A stretch of 22,355 nucleotides of DNA from CAIXZV01 sp037446495. GTDB lineage: Bacteria > Chloroflexota > Limnocylindria > Limnocylindrales > CSP1-4. Below are positions 14,914-22,355 of the stretch, in pieces (the first letter of the stretch is position 1; the number at the start of each line of letters is the position of its first letter). The notes beneath the pieces were generated by a model, which saw only the letters and a program-made list of their open reading frames with translations, had not been told where the DNA came from and searched no databases. The stretch is taken from positions 1-22,355 of the forward strand of contig JBBIIL010000048.1 of NCBI GenBank assembly GCA_037446495.1, given 5' to 3'. The translations under genes were made by a program, and so were the position numbers.

Positions 14914-16457
14914 CCGCCACCGGGCTGCCGCTCGTCACCCTGGTCACGTTCCTGCCGCTGCTGGGCGCGATCGCCGTTGCGTTCACCAAGGGGTCGCAGC
15001 CCAACCAGGCGCGCTACGTCGCGCTCGCGTTCGCGCTGGCCACGTGGGTCGTGTCGCTCGTGATGCTGGGCGCGTTCGTCGCCACCAACGGGCTCCAGTT
15101 TCGCGAGTCGTACGTGTGGATCCCCGCCTTCGGGATCAACTACACGGTGGCCGTGGACGGCCTGTCGCTCGTGCTGGTGGTGTTGACCACCACGCTGTCG
15201 TGGATCAGCATCCTCGCCTCCTTCTCGCCGATCAAGAACCGGGTCAAGGAGTACATGATCTCGTTCCTGATCCTCGAAGTCGGCATGACCGGCGTGTTCG
15301 TGGCCCAGGACCTGTTCCTGTTCTACATCTTCTGGGAAGTCGTGCTCGTCCCGATGTACCTGATCATCGGAATCTGGGGCGGCAAGAACCGGATCTACGC
15401 GACGATCAAGTTCGTCCTGTACACCCTCGTCGGCTCGCTGCTGATGCTGGTCGCGATCCTGGCGACCGCGTTCCTCTACCAGTCGGGCCACAACGGCTCC
15501 TGGGACAACGCCTTCGACCTGGCGTCGCTGATCGGCTGGGCGCAGCAGGGCCACTTCAACGGCACCTTCGGCATCCTCGCGTTCGCCGCCTTCGCGCTGG
15601 CCTTCGCGATCAAGGTCCCGATGTTCCCGTTCCACACCTGGCTGCCCGACGCCCACGTCGAGGCGCCCACCGCGGGCTCGGTGATCCTGGCCGGGGTCCT
15701 GCTCAAGCTGGGCGGCTACGGCTTCATCCGCTTCGCCCTGCCGCTGTTCCCGGACGCCGCCCACTGGTGGGCACCGCTGATCATCGTCCTGTCGCTCATC
15801 GGGATCATCTACGGCGCGATCGTGGCGCTGGTCCAGCCGGACCTCAAGAAGCTGGTGGCCTACTCGTCGGTCAGCCACATGGGGTTCGTGACCCTGGGCA
15901 TCTTCGCGTTCCAGCAGCAGGCGCTGCAGGGCGCGATCCTCCAGATGGTCAACCACGGCCTGATCACGGGCGCCCTGTTCCTGCTGGTGGGCGTGATCTA
16001 CGAGCGCACCCACGACCGCACGATCGCCAAGATGGGCGGCCTGGGCTCCGCAACACCGGTGTATGCCGCGGCGTTCGGGTTCTTCGTCTTCGCCTCGGTG
16101 GGCCTGCCCGGCCTGTCCGGGTTCGTGGGCGAGTTCCTGACCCTGCTGGGCACGTTCAAGGCGATCCCCGCGGCCGCCGCCGTCGCCACCTTCGTGATGA
16201 TCCTCGCCGCGGGCTACCTGCTCTGGATGTTCCAGCGGGTGGCGTTCGGCGAGCTGTCGGAGTTCCTGAAAGGGCTCGGCGACCACCTCACGGACCTCAA
16301 GCCCATCGAGGCCATGACGCTGGTGCCGCTGGGCACGCTGGTCGTGGTGTTCGGGCTGTTCCCGGGCCTGATCCTGAACGTGATCTCGGGCTCCGTGGAC
16401 GCGACGATCGCGGCGGTCCAACAGGCCGCCCCCATCGCCTTGGGCCTGTGGCGGTAG
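14910..16457 (+). CDS. nuoM: NADH-quinone oxidoreductase subunit M (antiporter-like)
   Basis: NuoM is the middle antiporter-like proton channel. The 515-residue product has about 14 membrane helices. The catalytic pair is present: Glu143 in YIFWEVVLVPMYLIIGIWGG and Lys235 in AFAIKVPMFPFHTWLPDAH, followed by VEAPTAGSVILAGVLLKLGGYG. The SSVSHMGFVTLGIF segment is the typical helix-8 region. ATG 14910 overlaps the nuoL stop by four bases. Its TAG stop is inside the Shine-Dalgarno of nuoN, so termination here and initiation there are close together. Confidence 0.96.
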   Translation: MTATGLPLVTLVTFLPLLGAIAVAFTKGSQPNQARYVALAFALATWVVSLVMLGAFVATNGLQFRESYVWIPAFGINYTVAVDGLSLVLVVLTTTLSWISILASFSPIKNRVKEYMISFLILEVGMTGVFVAQDLFLFYIFWEVVLVPMYLIIGIWGGKNRIYATIKFVLYTLVGSLLMLVAILATAFLYQSGHNGSWDNAFDLASLIGWAQQGHFNGTFGILAFAAFALAFAIKVPMFPFHTWLPDAHVEAPTAGSVILAGVLLKLGGYGFIRFALPLFPDAAHWWAPLIIVLSLIGIIYGAIVALVQPDLKKLVAYSSVSHMGFVTLGIFAFQQQALQGAILQMVNHGLITGALFLLVGVIYERTHDRTIAKMGGLGSATPVYAAAFGFFVFASVGLPGLSGFVGEFLTLLGTFKAIPAAAAVATFVMILAAGYLLWMFQRVAFGELSEFLKGLGDHLTDLKPIEAMTLVPLGTLVVVFGLFPGLILNVISGSVDATIAAVQQAAPIALGLWR

Positions 16458-16461
16458 GAGG
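16456..16461 (+). promoter_or_regulatory. Strong Shine-Dalgarno of nuoN (AGGAGG)
   Basis: A perfect AGGAGG begins on the second base of the nuoM TAG and lies six bases before the GTG at 16468. It decides the nuoN start. It also stands out because most other nuo junctions rely on stop/start overlap. Confidence 0.8.
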
Positions 16462-16467
16462 ACACCC

Positions 16468-17937
16468 GTGAACTTCTCCGACGCCGCCGCCATGGCGCCG
16501 TTCATCGCCGCGATCCTCGTGGCCGCTGCCGTCCTCATCGTGGACTTGGCGTGGCCGGGCCGCAGGTCCCTCGCCCTCACCACCACCTTCGTGGGCCTGG
16601 CCATCGTGGCCGCGCTGGTCGTGGCCGTCGGCCAGGCGGGGACGACCGCGTTCAACGGCTCCTACCGGGTGGACGCGCTGACCACGTTCCTCGACCTGCT
16701 GTTCGTTTCGATCGCGGCCCTGACCGTGGCGTTCGCGCCTGACTACCTCGGCGAGCGGGACCTCCCCATCGCCGAGTTCAACACGGTCCTGCTGTTCGCG
16801 ATGTCCGGCGCCATGCTCATCGCCGGCTCCGCGGACCTCATCGTGCTGTTCCTCGGCCTGGAGCTGATGGTCCTCCCGGGCTACCTCCTCGCGGGCTACC
16901 ACAAGACGGACGGCTTCTCGACCGAGGGCGCGATCAAGTACTTCCTCCTCGGCTCGTTCAGCTCGGCGATCTTCCTGTTCGGCATCGCGTTCGTCTACGG
17001 CATGACCGGCTCCACGCGCATCGACGCCGTGGCCGGCAACCTGACGCAGGTGGTCGCCGGGACCGCCCCGTTCAGCCCGGCGCTGGGCCTGGGCCTCGCG
17101 TTCCTGATGACGGGCGTCGCGTTCAAGATCGCCGCGGTGCCGTTCCACTACTGGACGCCCGACGCGTACCAGGGCTCGCCGACGCCGGTCACGGGGTACC
17201 TCTCGGTGGGTCCCAAGGTGGGCGCCTTCGCGGTGATCATCCGGCTCTTCGCCGGGGCGCTGCTGCCGCTCGCGAACGAGTGGAACATCGTGATCATGGT
17301 CCTGGCCGCGCTCACGATGACGCTCGGCAACCTGGTCGCGCTGACCCAGGACAACGTCAAGCGCATGCTCGCGTACTCGTCCATCGCGCACACCGGCTAC
17401 ATGCTGGTGGGCTTCGCGGCGTTCGCCTCGGGCCAGATCCAGGGCCTCGAGGGACTCCTCTACTACGGCGCCGCCTACACGTTCATGAACCTGGGCGCGT
17501 TCGCCGTGATCGCGGCGATCCAGCGCAGGACCGGCGTCACCAGCAACCTCTCGACGTTCGCCGGCCTCGTCCGCCGCGAGCCGGCGCTGGCCTGGCTGAT
17601 GACGCTGTTCCTGTTGAGCCTCACGGGCATCCCGCCGACGGCCGGGTTCTTTGGGAAGTTCTACGTGATCCTGGCCGCCGTCCAGGCAGGCGGCTGGCTG
17701 ACCTTCCTCGCGGTTCTGGCGGTGCTGAACGCGGCCGCGGCAGCGTTCTACTACCTGCGCGTCGTGGTGTACATGTTCATGCGCGACCCCGACGCCGACG
17801 TCTCGGTGACGGCCCACGGACGCCTGGTCTGGACCGGGCTCGCGGTGACCACCGTGATGACGATCGTGCTGGGGCTGTTCCCGGGCGTGCTGCTCAGCAT
17901 CGTCGGCAACGCCGCGAAGATCTTCGCCCACGCGTAG
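16468..17937 (+). CDS. nuoN: NADH-quinone oxidoreductase subunit N (antiporter-like)
   Basis: NuoN is the antiporter-like subunit nearest the quinone module. The 489-residue product has about 14 membrane helices. Hallmarks are Glu in LFLGLELMVLPGYLLAGY (about 128-145), EGAIKYFLLGSFSSAI, the lysine in TGVAFKIAAVPFHYWTPDAY (about 213-232), and AYSSIAHTGYMLVGF. GTG 16468 is fixed by the AGGAGG six bases upstream. It is the last nuo gene. A compact hairpin lies between its stop and the convergent redoxin stop, so the operon probably ends here. Confidence 0.95.
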   Translation: MNFSDAAAMAPFIAAILVAAAVLIVDLAWPGRRSLALTTTFVGLAIVAALVVAVGQAGTTAFNGSYRVDALTTFLDLLFVSIAALTVAFAPDYLGERDLPIAEFNTVLLFAMSGAMLIAGSADLIVLFLGLELMVLPGYLLAGYHKTDGFSTEGAIKYFLLGSFSSAIFLFGIAFVYGMTGSTRIDAVAGNLTQVVAGTAPFSPALGLGLAFLMTGVAFKIAAVPFHYWTPDAYQGSPTPVTGYLSVGPKVGAFAVIIRLFAGALLPLANEWNIVIMVLAALTMTLGNLVALTQDNVKRMLAYSSIAHTGYMLVGFAAFASGQIQGLEGLLYYGAAYTFMNLGAFAVIAAIQRRTGVTSNLSTFAGLVRREPALAWLMTLFLLSLTGIPPTAGFFGKFYVILAAVQAGGWLTFLAVLAVLNAAAAAFYYLRVVVYMFMRDPDADVSVTAHGRLVWTGLAVTTVMTIVLGLFPGVLLSIVGNAAKIFAHA

Positions 17938-17945
17938 CCGGGCGG

Positions 17946-17961
17946 GTCGGCGGATGCCGAC
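17946..17961. terminator. Hairpin between convergent nuoN and redoxin genes
   Basis: A perfect 6-bp stem, GTCGGC/GCCGAC, with loop GGAT lies in the 30-base gap between the two convergent stops. It is GC-rich with no T-run on either side, so it is either an atypical bidirectional terminator or a chance structure. Position is the best argument for it. Confidence 0.5.
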
Positions 17962-17967
17962 GTGCCC

Positions 17968-18660
17968 CTACGGCGTGACGTTCACGCCGGGCAGGATCGT
18001 CGCGAGGTTGACCGCCATCTGGTCCGCGCCGACGGAGCCGACGGCGCCCGCCGCGACCACGCCGTCGCCGGTCAGCCAGAAGTGCATCGGCAGCGCGAGC
18101 ACCTTCCAGTCGGCGGCCGCCGTGCCGGTGTCGTCGAGCCCCACGGGCAGCGAGACGCCGAGCGACTTGAGGTAGCCCGCGACGTCGACGCCGGGCTCCT
18201 TCACGTCCACGAGCACGACCGTCAGTCCGGTCGTGGCGTACCGCGCTTGGAAACCGGCCAGCAGCGGGAGCTCGTCGCGGCACTCCGGACACCACGTGGC
18301 CATGAAGTTGACCCACACCGGCTTGCCGCGCAGGTCGGCGAGACTGATCGTCCCGCCGCCGAGCTTCGCCACCCTGAGGCTGGGCGCCGCCTGGCCGATG
18401 CCGAAGATCTGACTCGTTGACGCGGAGGCCGACGCGGAGGGCGACGCCGCGGCCGGTGCGGACGGCGAGGCGGCGGCCGAGGGGGTGATCGACGGGGCCA
18501 CGGCGGGTGACGGCGAGGCGGTGGGGATCACCAGCGGAGAGGGCGTTGGGACCACCGGCGCAGGCGCGGGCGGGAGCAGGGCGACGGCTCCGCCGACAGC
18601 GAGACCGCCGACGAGGATCCCCGCCAGCAAGCCCGACGCGATCGCGAGTCTGCTCCCCAT
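17968..18660 (-). CDS. Membrane-anchored TlpA/ResA-like thiol-disulfide oxidoreductase
   Basis: A 230-residue extracytoplasmic thioredoxin-fold protein. It has an N-terminal signal anchor (about 5-29, Ala/Gly/Leu-rich). A ~55-residue Pro/Ala/Ser linker (30-84) follows, then a redoxin domain (85-230). The domain shows GKPVWVNFMATWCPEC with the active-site Cys124-Pro-Glu-Cys127, then LTVVLVDVKEP, and the cis-proline site LPMHFWL (Pro191). TlpA/ResA relatives reduce or shuffle disulfides of exported proteins, for example during cytochrome c maturation. Its substrate here is unknown. The divergent neighbours are two exported proteins that each keep a conserved pair of cysteines, which makes them candidate partners. 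ATG 18660 is chosen because the signal anchor begins there; an ATG eight codons earlier (18684) is possible. It converges on nuoN. Confidence 0.88.
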   Translation of the reverse strand: MGSRLAIASGLLAGILVGGLAVGGAVALLPPAPAPVVPTPSPLVIPTASPSPAVAPSITPSAAASPSAPAAASPSASASASTSQIFGIGQAAPSLRVAKLGGGTISLADLRGKPVWVNFMATWCPECRDELPLLAGFQARYATTGLTVVLVDVKEPGVDVAGYLKSLGVSLPVGLDDTGTAAADWKVLALPMHFWLTGDGVVAAGAVGSVGADQMAVNLATILPGVNVTP

Positions 18661-18668
18661 GCGGCAGG

Positions 18669-18674
18669 AGCGTA
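18669..18674 (-). promoter_or_regulatory. -10-like hexamer TACGCT of the redoxin gene
   Basis: On the minus strand TACGCT (TANNNT) ends eight bases before the ATG at 18660. Transcription would begin at or within a base or two of the start codon, and there is no ribosome binding site between. No clear -35 was found. Confidence 0.4.
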
Positions 18675-18714
18675 CCAGCACCATCAGGTGAGGGTGCGCT
18701 TGGGCCGGCGGCGA

Positions 18715-18720
18715 TACCAT
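18715..18720 (+). promoter_or_regulatory. -10-like hexamer TACCAT of the sortase-like gene pair
   Basis: TACCAT (TANNNT) ends eight bases before the ATG at 18729 in the 68-base divergent space shared with the redoxin gene. The pattern again suggests a leaderless message. The two divergent -10-like elements lie about 40 bases apart, so the promoters would overlap and could be jointly controlled. Confidence 0.42.
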
Positions 18721-18728
18721 TCGGCGCC

Positions 18729-19448
18729 ATGCGGACCCTCGCCCAGACTCCTCGACTGCTGATCGCGCTGGTCGCGCTTGCGTTCGCAGTCGTCGCGTGC
18801 GGCGAGCCGGCGACCCCGACGCCGGCCCCGGGAGCCTCGTCGGCCGCGGGCCCGGCGACCCAGTCGTCGAGCGCATCACCCGTCGCAACACCGTCGCCCA
18901 GCGACGTGCCGACGCCGTCCGAGTCGCCGTCCGAGTCGCCGATGCCCACGCCCACGCCCAGCACCGGGCCGCTCGTGGCGACGCGCGTCGTGGTGCCCGC
19001 CCTGGGCATCGACCTGGCCGTCACGAAGCCACCGCCCGCGGGCGTCTACCCGTACTGCAACGTGGCGATGTACTTCGGCAAGCCGCTGGGCCAACCGGGA
19101 CAGAGCCGCGCGACGTACCTCTTCGCGCACGCCCGCGCGGGAATGTTCGGCCCGATCTACGAGTTGACGATGGTCAAGCGCACGCCGATCAAGATGGTCG
19201 GGATGCGGGTGGACGTCTACACGAGCGACAGCATGCGGCACGTCTATCGGATCACGATGGTGCTGCCGCACCAGTTGACGCTCAGTGCGGCCGTGGCCGC
19301 CCACCGGGACGAGCTGTGGCTCCAGACGTCCGAGGGCCCTCACGGGACGCCGGGCAAGACCATGGTTCTGGCGATGCCGGTCTCCGTGTCGCCTGCGGAC
19401 TACGCGGCGTCACACCCGGCGGTGCACATCGTGCGGTGCGGCTACTGA
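18729..19448 (+). CDS. Sortase-fold lipoprotein lacking the catalytic cysteine
   Basis: A 239-residue lipoprotein. It has a signal peptide ending in a lipobox, VVAC (Cys24), then a Pro/Ser/Thr-rich linker (to about 80) and a sortase-like domain starting TRVVVPALGIDLAV. His134, in LFAHARAGMFGPI, sits where sortases have catalytic His. The strand that normally ends TLxTC reads LWLQTSEGP, so the nucleophile position is Ser201. The downstream basic residue is Lys210 in place of the usual Arg. Besides Cys24, the only cysteines are Cys110 (YPYCNVAMYF) and Cys237 near the end. The next gene has the equivalent residues. Classical transpeptidase activity is therefore unlikely; a binding role or altered chemistry is possible. 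Sortase homology is judged from pattern only. It starts at ATG 18729, divergent from the redoxin gene, and is followed by its paralogue after four bases. Confidence 0.78.
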   Translation: MRTLAQTPRLLIALVALAFAVVACGEPATPTPAPGASSAAGPATQSSSASPVATPSPSDVPTPSESPSESPMPTPTPSTGPLVATRVVVPALGIDLAVTKPPPAGVYPYCNVAMYFGKPLGQPGQSRATYLFAHARAGMFGPIYELTMVKRTPIKMVGMRVDVYTSDSMRHVYRITMVLPHQLTLSAAVAAHRDELWLQTSEGPHGTPGKTMVLAMPVSVSPADYAASHPAVHIVRCGY

Positions 19449-19452
19449 GCCG

Positions 19453-20175
19453 ATGCACACGCTGTCGGGCTACCTGCGGTCCCTGGTCACGCGGCTCGTC
19501 CCCGCGATCCTGACCGCGCTCGGCGTTGTCATCGTCACGGCTGGCCTGCTCTCGTATGCCGACCCGACGACCGCAGGCATGATGCCCACGCCGTCGCCGT
19601 CCAGCGACGCCGTCGGTCCCGCGCCATCGATCTCGTTCGGCGTCCCGACCGACGGGCCGAGCGGCAGTCCCGGGTCCTCGGCCCTGCCCAGTCCCGCTGG
19701 ATCCGGTGTCGCAACACGGGTCGTGGTCCCGGCGCTGCGGATCGATCTGCCTGTGGTCCAGGGCCCCAGCGGCTACCCGTACTGCAACGTGGCGATGTAC
19801 TTCTCCGACGCTCGCCTCGGCCAACCCGGCTCGGGAAAGGCGGTCTACCTCTACGCCCACGCCCGCGACGGGATGTTCGGGCCCATCTACAACCTGACGA
19901 TGGTTCAGCAGACGCCCAACGCCATGATCGGGATGATCGTCCAGGTCTTCACGAGCGACAACAAGCTCTACCTGTACGAGATCACCAACGTCTACCCGCA
20001 CCAGCTCAACCTCGACCGCGCCTTCGCGGCCACGAAGGAGGAGCTGTGGCTGCAGACGTCAGAGGGCCCGCACGGCACGCCCGGCAAGACGCAGGTGCTC
20101 GCGATGCCACTGTCGGTGGGCAACGCTGACCCGAAGGACGCGCACCCGACGCCGCACCCGCTGGTCTGCGGGTAG
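19453..20175 (+). CDS. Sortase-fold membrane-anchored protein, tandem paralogue
   Basis: A 240-residue paralogue of the preceding gene. It lacks a lipobox and starts instead with an uncleaved-looking signal anchor (about 15-37, LVPAILTALGVVIVTAGLL). A Pro/Ser/Gly linker (to about 84) and the same sortase-like domain from TRVVVPALRIDLPV follow. Matching sites are His136 in LYAHARDGMFGPI, Ser203 in LWLQTSEGPHGTPGKT, Lys212, and the only cysteines, Cys111 (YPYCNVAMYF) and Cys239 (next to last). The domains are clearly duplicated, while the N-terminal anchors differ: lipid in one, helix in the other. ATG 19453 lies four bases after the preceding stop, so the two are co-transcribed. No Shine-Dalgarno is visible, suggesting translational coupling. 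Confidence 0.78.
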   Translation: MHTLSGYLRSLVTRLVPAILTALGVVIVTAGLLSYADPTTAGMMPTPSPSSDAVGPAPSISFGVPTDGPSGSPGSSALPSPAGSGVATRVVVPALRIDLPVVQGPSGYPYCNVAMYFSDARLGQPGSGKAVYLYAHARDGMFGPIYNLTMVQQTPNAMIGMIVQVFTSDNKLYLYEITNVYPHQLNLDRAFAATKEELWLQTSEGPHGTPGKTQVLAMPLSVGNADPKDAHPTPHPLVCG

Positions 20176-20437
20176 TCCAGGCCGAGCACGGATCCAGGCT
20201 GTCGGCTGCCGAGGGGTCGTCGCCGCAAGCCCCCGACCGGTGCGCACCTCGACCGCACTCACCGGCGGCGCGAGGCCGGGCAGAGCGGCGGACGAGGGCG
20301 GGGATCGGCGAGCGTCTTCGCTCGGACAGGCCGAACAACGGCGCGATCCCACGGAGAACGGGCGCTTCGGCAGCCGAGGCGGCGGCCGGGCTCAGGTCCG
20401 CCGGGCCGGGGCTCGTGGCGGCAGGCGGCTCGGCAGC
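20176..20437. other. Intergenic region between convergent genes
   Basis: This 262-base GC-rich spacer separates the sortase-like pair from the convergent transporter gene. No coding region with a recognisable product was found. The only structure I can support is one short hairpin near its middle, listed separately. Confidence 0.6.
20309..20324. terminator. Hairpin between sortase-like pair and MFS gene
   Basis: A perfect 6-bp stem, CGAGCG/CGCTCG, with a TCTT loop lies in the spacer between two convergent genes. There is no T-run, so termination is plausible by position but unproven. Confidence 0.4.
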
Positions 20438-22060
20438 TCAGGGCTCCTGGTCCAGGGCGGTCGCCCCGCGCGCGAGCACACGCCGACGCCCGCCGAGCAG
20501 CAGCGCCGGCACGACGGCGATCGCCGTGACCACCGCAGCCAGAACGAACACGCCAACCATGATCTGCGCCGCCTCGCGGGCCGCCCATGCCTCGAGCGCC
20601 GCCACCACCTGGCCGTCCTTGAGCGGGCGGTCGCGCAGGTACTCGGGGATGAACTGCTTGTACGCGTCGGCTGTGGCGTAGACCTGGGCGTAGAGGTGAT
20701 CGATCGTCGTGGAGCCGTACGCGGTCAGGATCGCGAGGCCCACCGCCATGCCTGCCATGCGGGCCACCGTGACCACCGAGGCCGCCGCGCCGTACGCCGA
20801 CGGTTCCACCGCCTCCGTGGCGGCCGTCGAACGAGGCGTGACGGTGAGGCCGAAGCCGAGGCCGAAGAGCGCGAGGGCGCCCGCCGCGGCGAGGACGGAG
20901 GTGTCGGGCGTCCAGCCGGACATGATCACCAGGCCAGCCACGGACGCGGCGAGCCCCACGGCCGTGACCAGTCGCATCCCGAGCGCACGAAGCGCCCAGC
21001 CCGAGACGAGGGCGCCGATCGCCGTCGCGGCCGCGAGGGCGCCGAGGGCAACGCGCTGCTCGTCCGGCCCGCCGTAGAGCACGCGGTCCACGAACACCGC
21101 CGCGCCCACGATTGCTGTCGCGAGGCCATAGCCGGTCAGCAGCGACACCAGCGCCGCTGACGCGAACGCGGGCCGCCGGAAGAGACGGGGGTCGAGGAAG
21201 GGATCGCGCGTCCGGAGCCCGTGGAGCACGGCCAGCGGGATGGCGGCCACGGCGACAGCGGCGAGGGTCCCGGCAACGAGCGCCGGGTCGAGGCCGCCGT
21301 CCGAACCCGCAGCCTGCCCGGCTCCGAGGAGCGTGAGCGAGCCGAGCGTCCCCACCAGGCCCGCCGCGACCAGCGACGCGCCCACGAGGTCCACGCGGCC
21401 CGTCCTCCTGGGCGTGTCCCAGCCCGCGGACGCTGCCCACGCAACGACGAGCGCCACGATGCCCACCGGCACGTTCACATAGAAGATCCAGCGCCAGGCG
21501 GGCTCGAGGAGGGCCGCGGCCGCCGAGCCGGCGGGGATCCCCAACCGCGCCAGCGCGGCGTCGGGGTGGACGAGATCCAGGATCGCAGCCCCCAGGAACG
21601 GCCCAGCGGCCATGCCCAGGAACGTCACCGCGCCCACCGCGCCCAGGGCCCGCGGGCGTGCGTGGCCCGTGAACAGGTGCGCCGCCGCCGACGTGGCGAG
21701 CGGCACGAGCGCCCCGCCGCCCACAGCCTGGACGAGCCGGGCGGCGATCAGCTGCTCCAGGCTCTGCGACGCCCCGGCCAGCGCCGACCCCACCGTGAAC
21801 ACCGCCAGGGCGGCGAGGAACGGCCGCCGGTTGCCCCACAGGTCGCCCAGACGTCCTGCCAGCGGCATCGTGACCACGTAAACGAGCAGGTAGCCGTTGA
21901 TGATCCAGGACGCCTCCCGGAGGCGTTGCCAGCCCGCCAGGCTGCCGACGATCGCGGGCAGCGCCACCGCGGTGACCATCAGCTCCAGCCCGGCAAGGAA
22001 CGCCCCCGCCCCCAGAACGGCCAGGAGGACCGCTGACTCGCCTGACGAGCGTCGTTCCAT
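20438..22060 (-). CDS. DHA2-family MFS transporter (EmrB/QacA-type, 14 TM)
   Basis: A 540-residue major facilitator protein with about 14 membrane helices, as in the drug:H+ antiporter-2 family. It has LELMVTAVALPAI in helix 1 and WIINGYLLVYVVTMPLAGRL leading into motif A, GRLGDLWGNRRPF (about 69-81). It also has RLVQAVGGGALVPLATS (motif B region, with the Arg), WRWIFYVNVPVG (the DHA2 signature after helix 6) and a long last loop before helix 14. Such proteins export hydrophobic compounds or drugs using the proton gradient. The substrate cannot be read from sequence, and the neighbours give no hint. ATG 22060 is preceded by a TACACT hexamer. The helix 13-14 loop (about residues 447-490: YATADAYKQFIPEYLRD and following) is typical of the family. 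No regulator gene is adjacent within the window. Confidence 0.9.
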   Translation of the reverse strand: MERRSSGESAVLLAVLGAGAFLAGLELMVTAVALPAIVGSLAGWQRLREASWIINGYLLVYVVTMPLAGRLGDLWGNRRPFLAALAVFTVGSALAGASQSLEQLIAARLVQAVGGGALVPLATSAAAHLFTGHARPRALGAVGAVTFLGMAAGPFLGAAILDLVHPDAALARLGIPAGSAAAALLEPAWRWIFYVNVPVGIVALVVAWAASAGWDTPRRTGRVDLVGASLVAAGLVGTLGSLTLLGAGQAAGSDGGLDPALVAGTLAAVAVAAIPLAVLHGLRTRDPFLDPRLFRRPAFASAALVSLLTGYGLATAIVGAAVFVDRVLYGGPDEQRVALGALAAATAIGALVSGWALRALGMRLVTAVGLAASVAGLVIMSGWTPDTSVLAAAGALALFGLGFGLTVTPRSTAATEAVEPSAYGAAASVVTVARMAGMAVGLAILTAYGSTTIDHLYAQVYATADAYKQFIPEYLRDRPLKDGQVVAALEAWAAREAAQIMVGVFVLAAVVTAIAVVPALLLGGRRRVLARGATALDQEP

Positions 22061-22067
22061 CGGGGCG

Positions 22068-22073
22068 AGTGTA
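22068..22073 (-). promoter_or_regulatory. -10-like hexamer TACACT of the MFS gene
   Basis: On the minus strand TACACT (TANNNT) ends seven bases before the ATG at 22060, with no ribosome binding site between. This is the fourth case in the window of a -10-like hexamer within eight bases of a start codon. Confidence 0.45.
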
Positions 22074-22316
22074 GGGCTGGCGGCGGTGGCCGGACTTGGC
22101 GGCCCCGATAGGGCTCGGCCGACGGCTCCGACGGGGCCTGCTCCTGGCCGCTTGGTGATGTTCCCCAGCGGGGATGGGACACCGGGGTGGCGTGCCTCCG
22201 AGGAGAGTGCGCGTGCCGCCGCGGTCCAACCCGGGGAGGCACCCCGGGGCGCGGCCGCCGCCGGGGAGGGCCCCGACCCCCCAGCTCGCCCGCGACGCGC
22301 ACCCGCTCGCTCCCCT

Positions 22317-22352
22317 CCGCGCCCGCTCGCCCGTCCGCGCCCGCTCGCCCGC
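22317..22352. repeat. Two-copy 18-base tandem repeat
   Basis: CCGCGCCCGCTCGCCCGT (22317-22334) is followed directly by a copy differing only in the last base. A looser relative lies just upstream. The unit is almost pure G+C. It may continue past the window edge and could mark a contig end. Confidence 0.7.
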
Positions 22353-22355
22353 GCC

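Larger units (their letters stand above)
22061..22355. other. Gene-free, extremely GC-rich right end
   Basis: No gene could be supported in the last 295 bases. Visible structures are a small palindrome, TCCCC-AGC-GGGGA (22162-22174), and an 8-bp inverted repeat, GTGCCTCC (22192-22199) with GGAGGCAC (22235-22242). An 18-base tandem repeat ends the window. In sequence this GC-rich, short inverted repeats are expected by chance. Confidence 0.6.

Noticed and set aside
18420..18580. Low-complexity repeats in the redoxin gene and its neighbours as a possible repeat element
   Set aside because: They encode Pro/Ala/Ser linkers typical of exported proteins in GC-rich bacteria; no DNA-level repeat unit is maintained.
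22192..22242. 8-bp inverted repeat with a 35-base spacer as an operator or element end
   Set aside because: It is short, does not extend at either end, and lies in nearly pure G+C sequence where such matches are expected by chance.

Overview
The window comes from a very GC-rich bacterial genome. No rRNA, tRNA, CRISPR array or insertion sequence was seen. A complete-length nuo (respiratory complex I) cluster, tightly coupled genes, Pro/Ser/Thr-rich linkers on exported proteins and sortase-fold proteins fit a high-GC Chloroflexota-like (or actinobacterial-grade, monoderm) organism. That placement is inferred from general features only and is weak.

Layout. At 10-612 (-) lies folK (HPPK, folate synthesis), divergent from a two-gene unit at 646-2951 (+). 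This unit holds an unrecognised protein with a faint nucleotidyltransferase-like motif, overlapping a MidA/NDUFAF7-type (COG1565) methyltransferase. After a 199-base gap with an extended -10 promoter comes a 14.8-kb (+) operon at 3151-17937 in the order nuoA-B-C-D-H-I/E-F-G*-J-K-L-M-N. Junctions are very tight, and seven are 4-base stop/start overlaps. Converging on it is a membrane-anchored TlpA-like thioredoxin (17968-18660, -). Divergent from the redoxin are two tandem paralogous sortase-fold exported proteins (18729-20175, +). A 14-TM DHA2-type MFS transporter (20438-22060, -) follows, then gene-free, extremely GC-rich sequence to the end.

The main result is the electron-input arm of this complex I. 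The membrane arm and the quinone module (B, C, D, H) look functional, but the NADH-input part has been rebuilt. (1) NuoI is split. Its first four-cysteine motif is on a 219-residue protein fused to the helical half of NuoE. Its second motif forms the C-terminus of the NuoG replacement. (2) NuoE lacks its entire [2Fe-2S] thioredoxin-fold half. (3) NuoF keeps the Gly-rich loop and GEET, but its NADEGEPG-type loop is degenerate and one N3 cluster cysteine is serine. (4) NuoG lacks the molybdopterin-type domain. It carries instead a GltD/NfnB-like FAD and NAD(P)H-binding module between its Fe-S domains. The simplest reading is that NAD(P)H oxidation has moved from NuoF to the GltD-like flavin site. 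The Tyr-Arg-Arg-Asp motif there suggests NADPH. The adjacent MidA-like methyltransferase is the family that dimethylates an arginine of the NuoD homologue NDUFS2, and that arginine is conserved here (Arg90).

The right part encodes envelope proteins. Both sortase-fold proteins have Ser where the catalytic Cys should be, yet share two other cysteines, and they sit beside a thioredoxin-like protein. Several transcription units start with a TANNNT -10-like hexamer only 6-8 bases before the ATG, suggesting leaderless transcripts.
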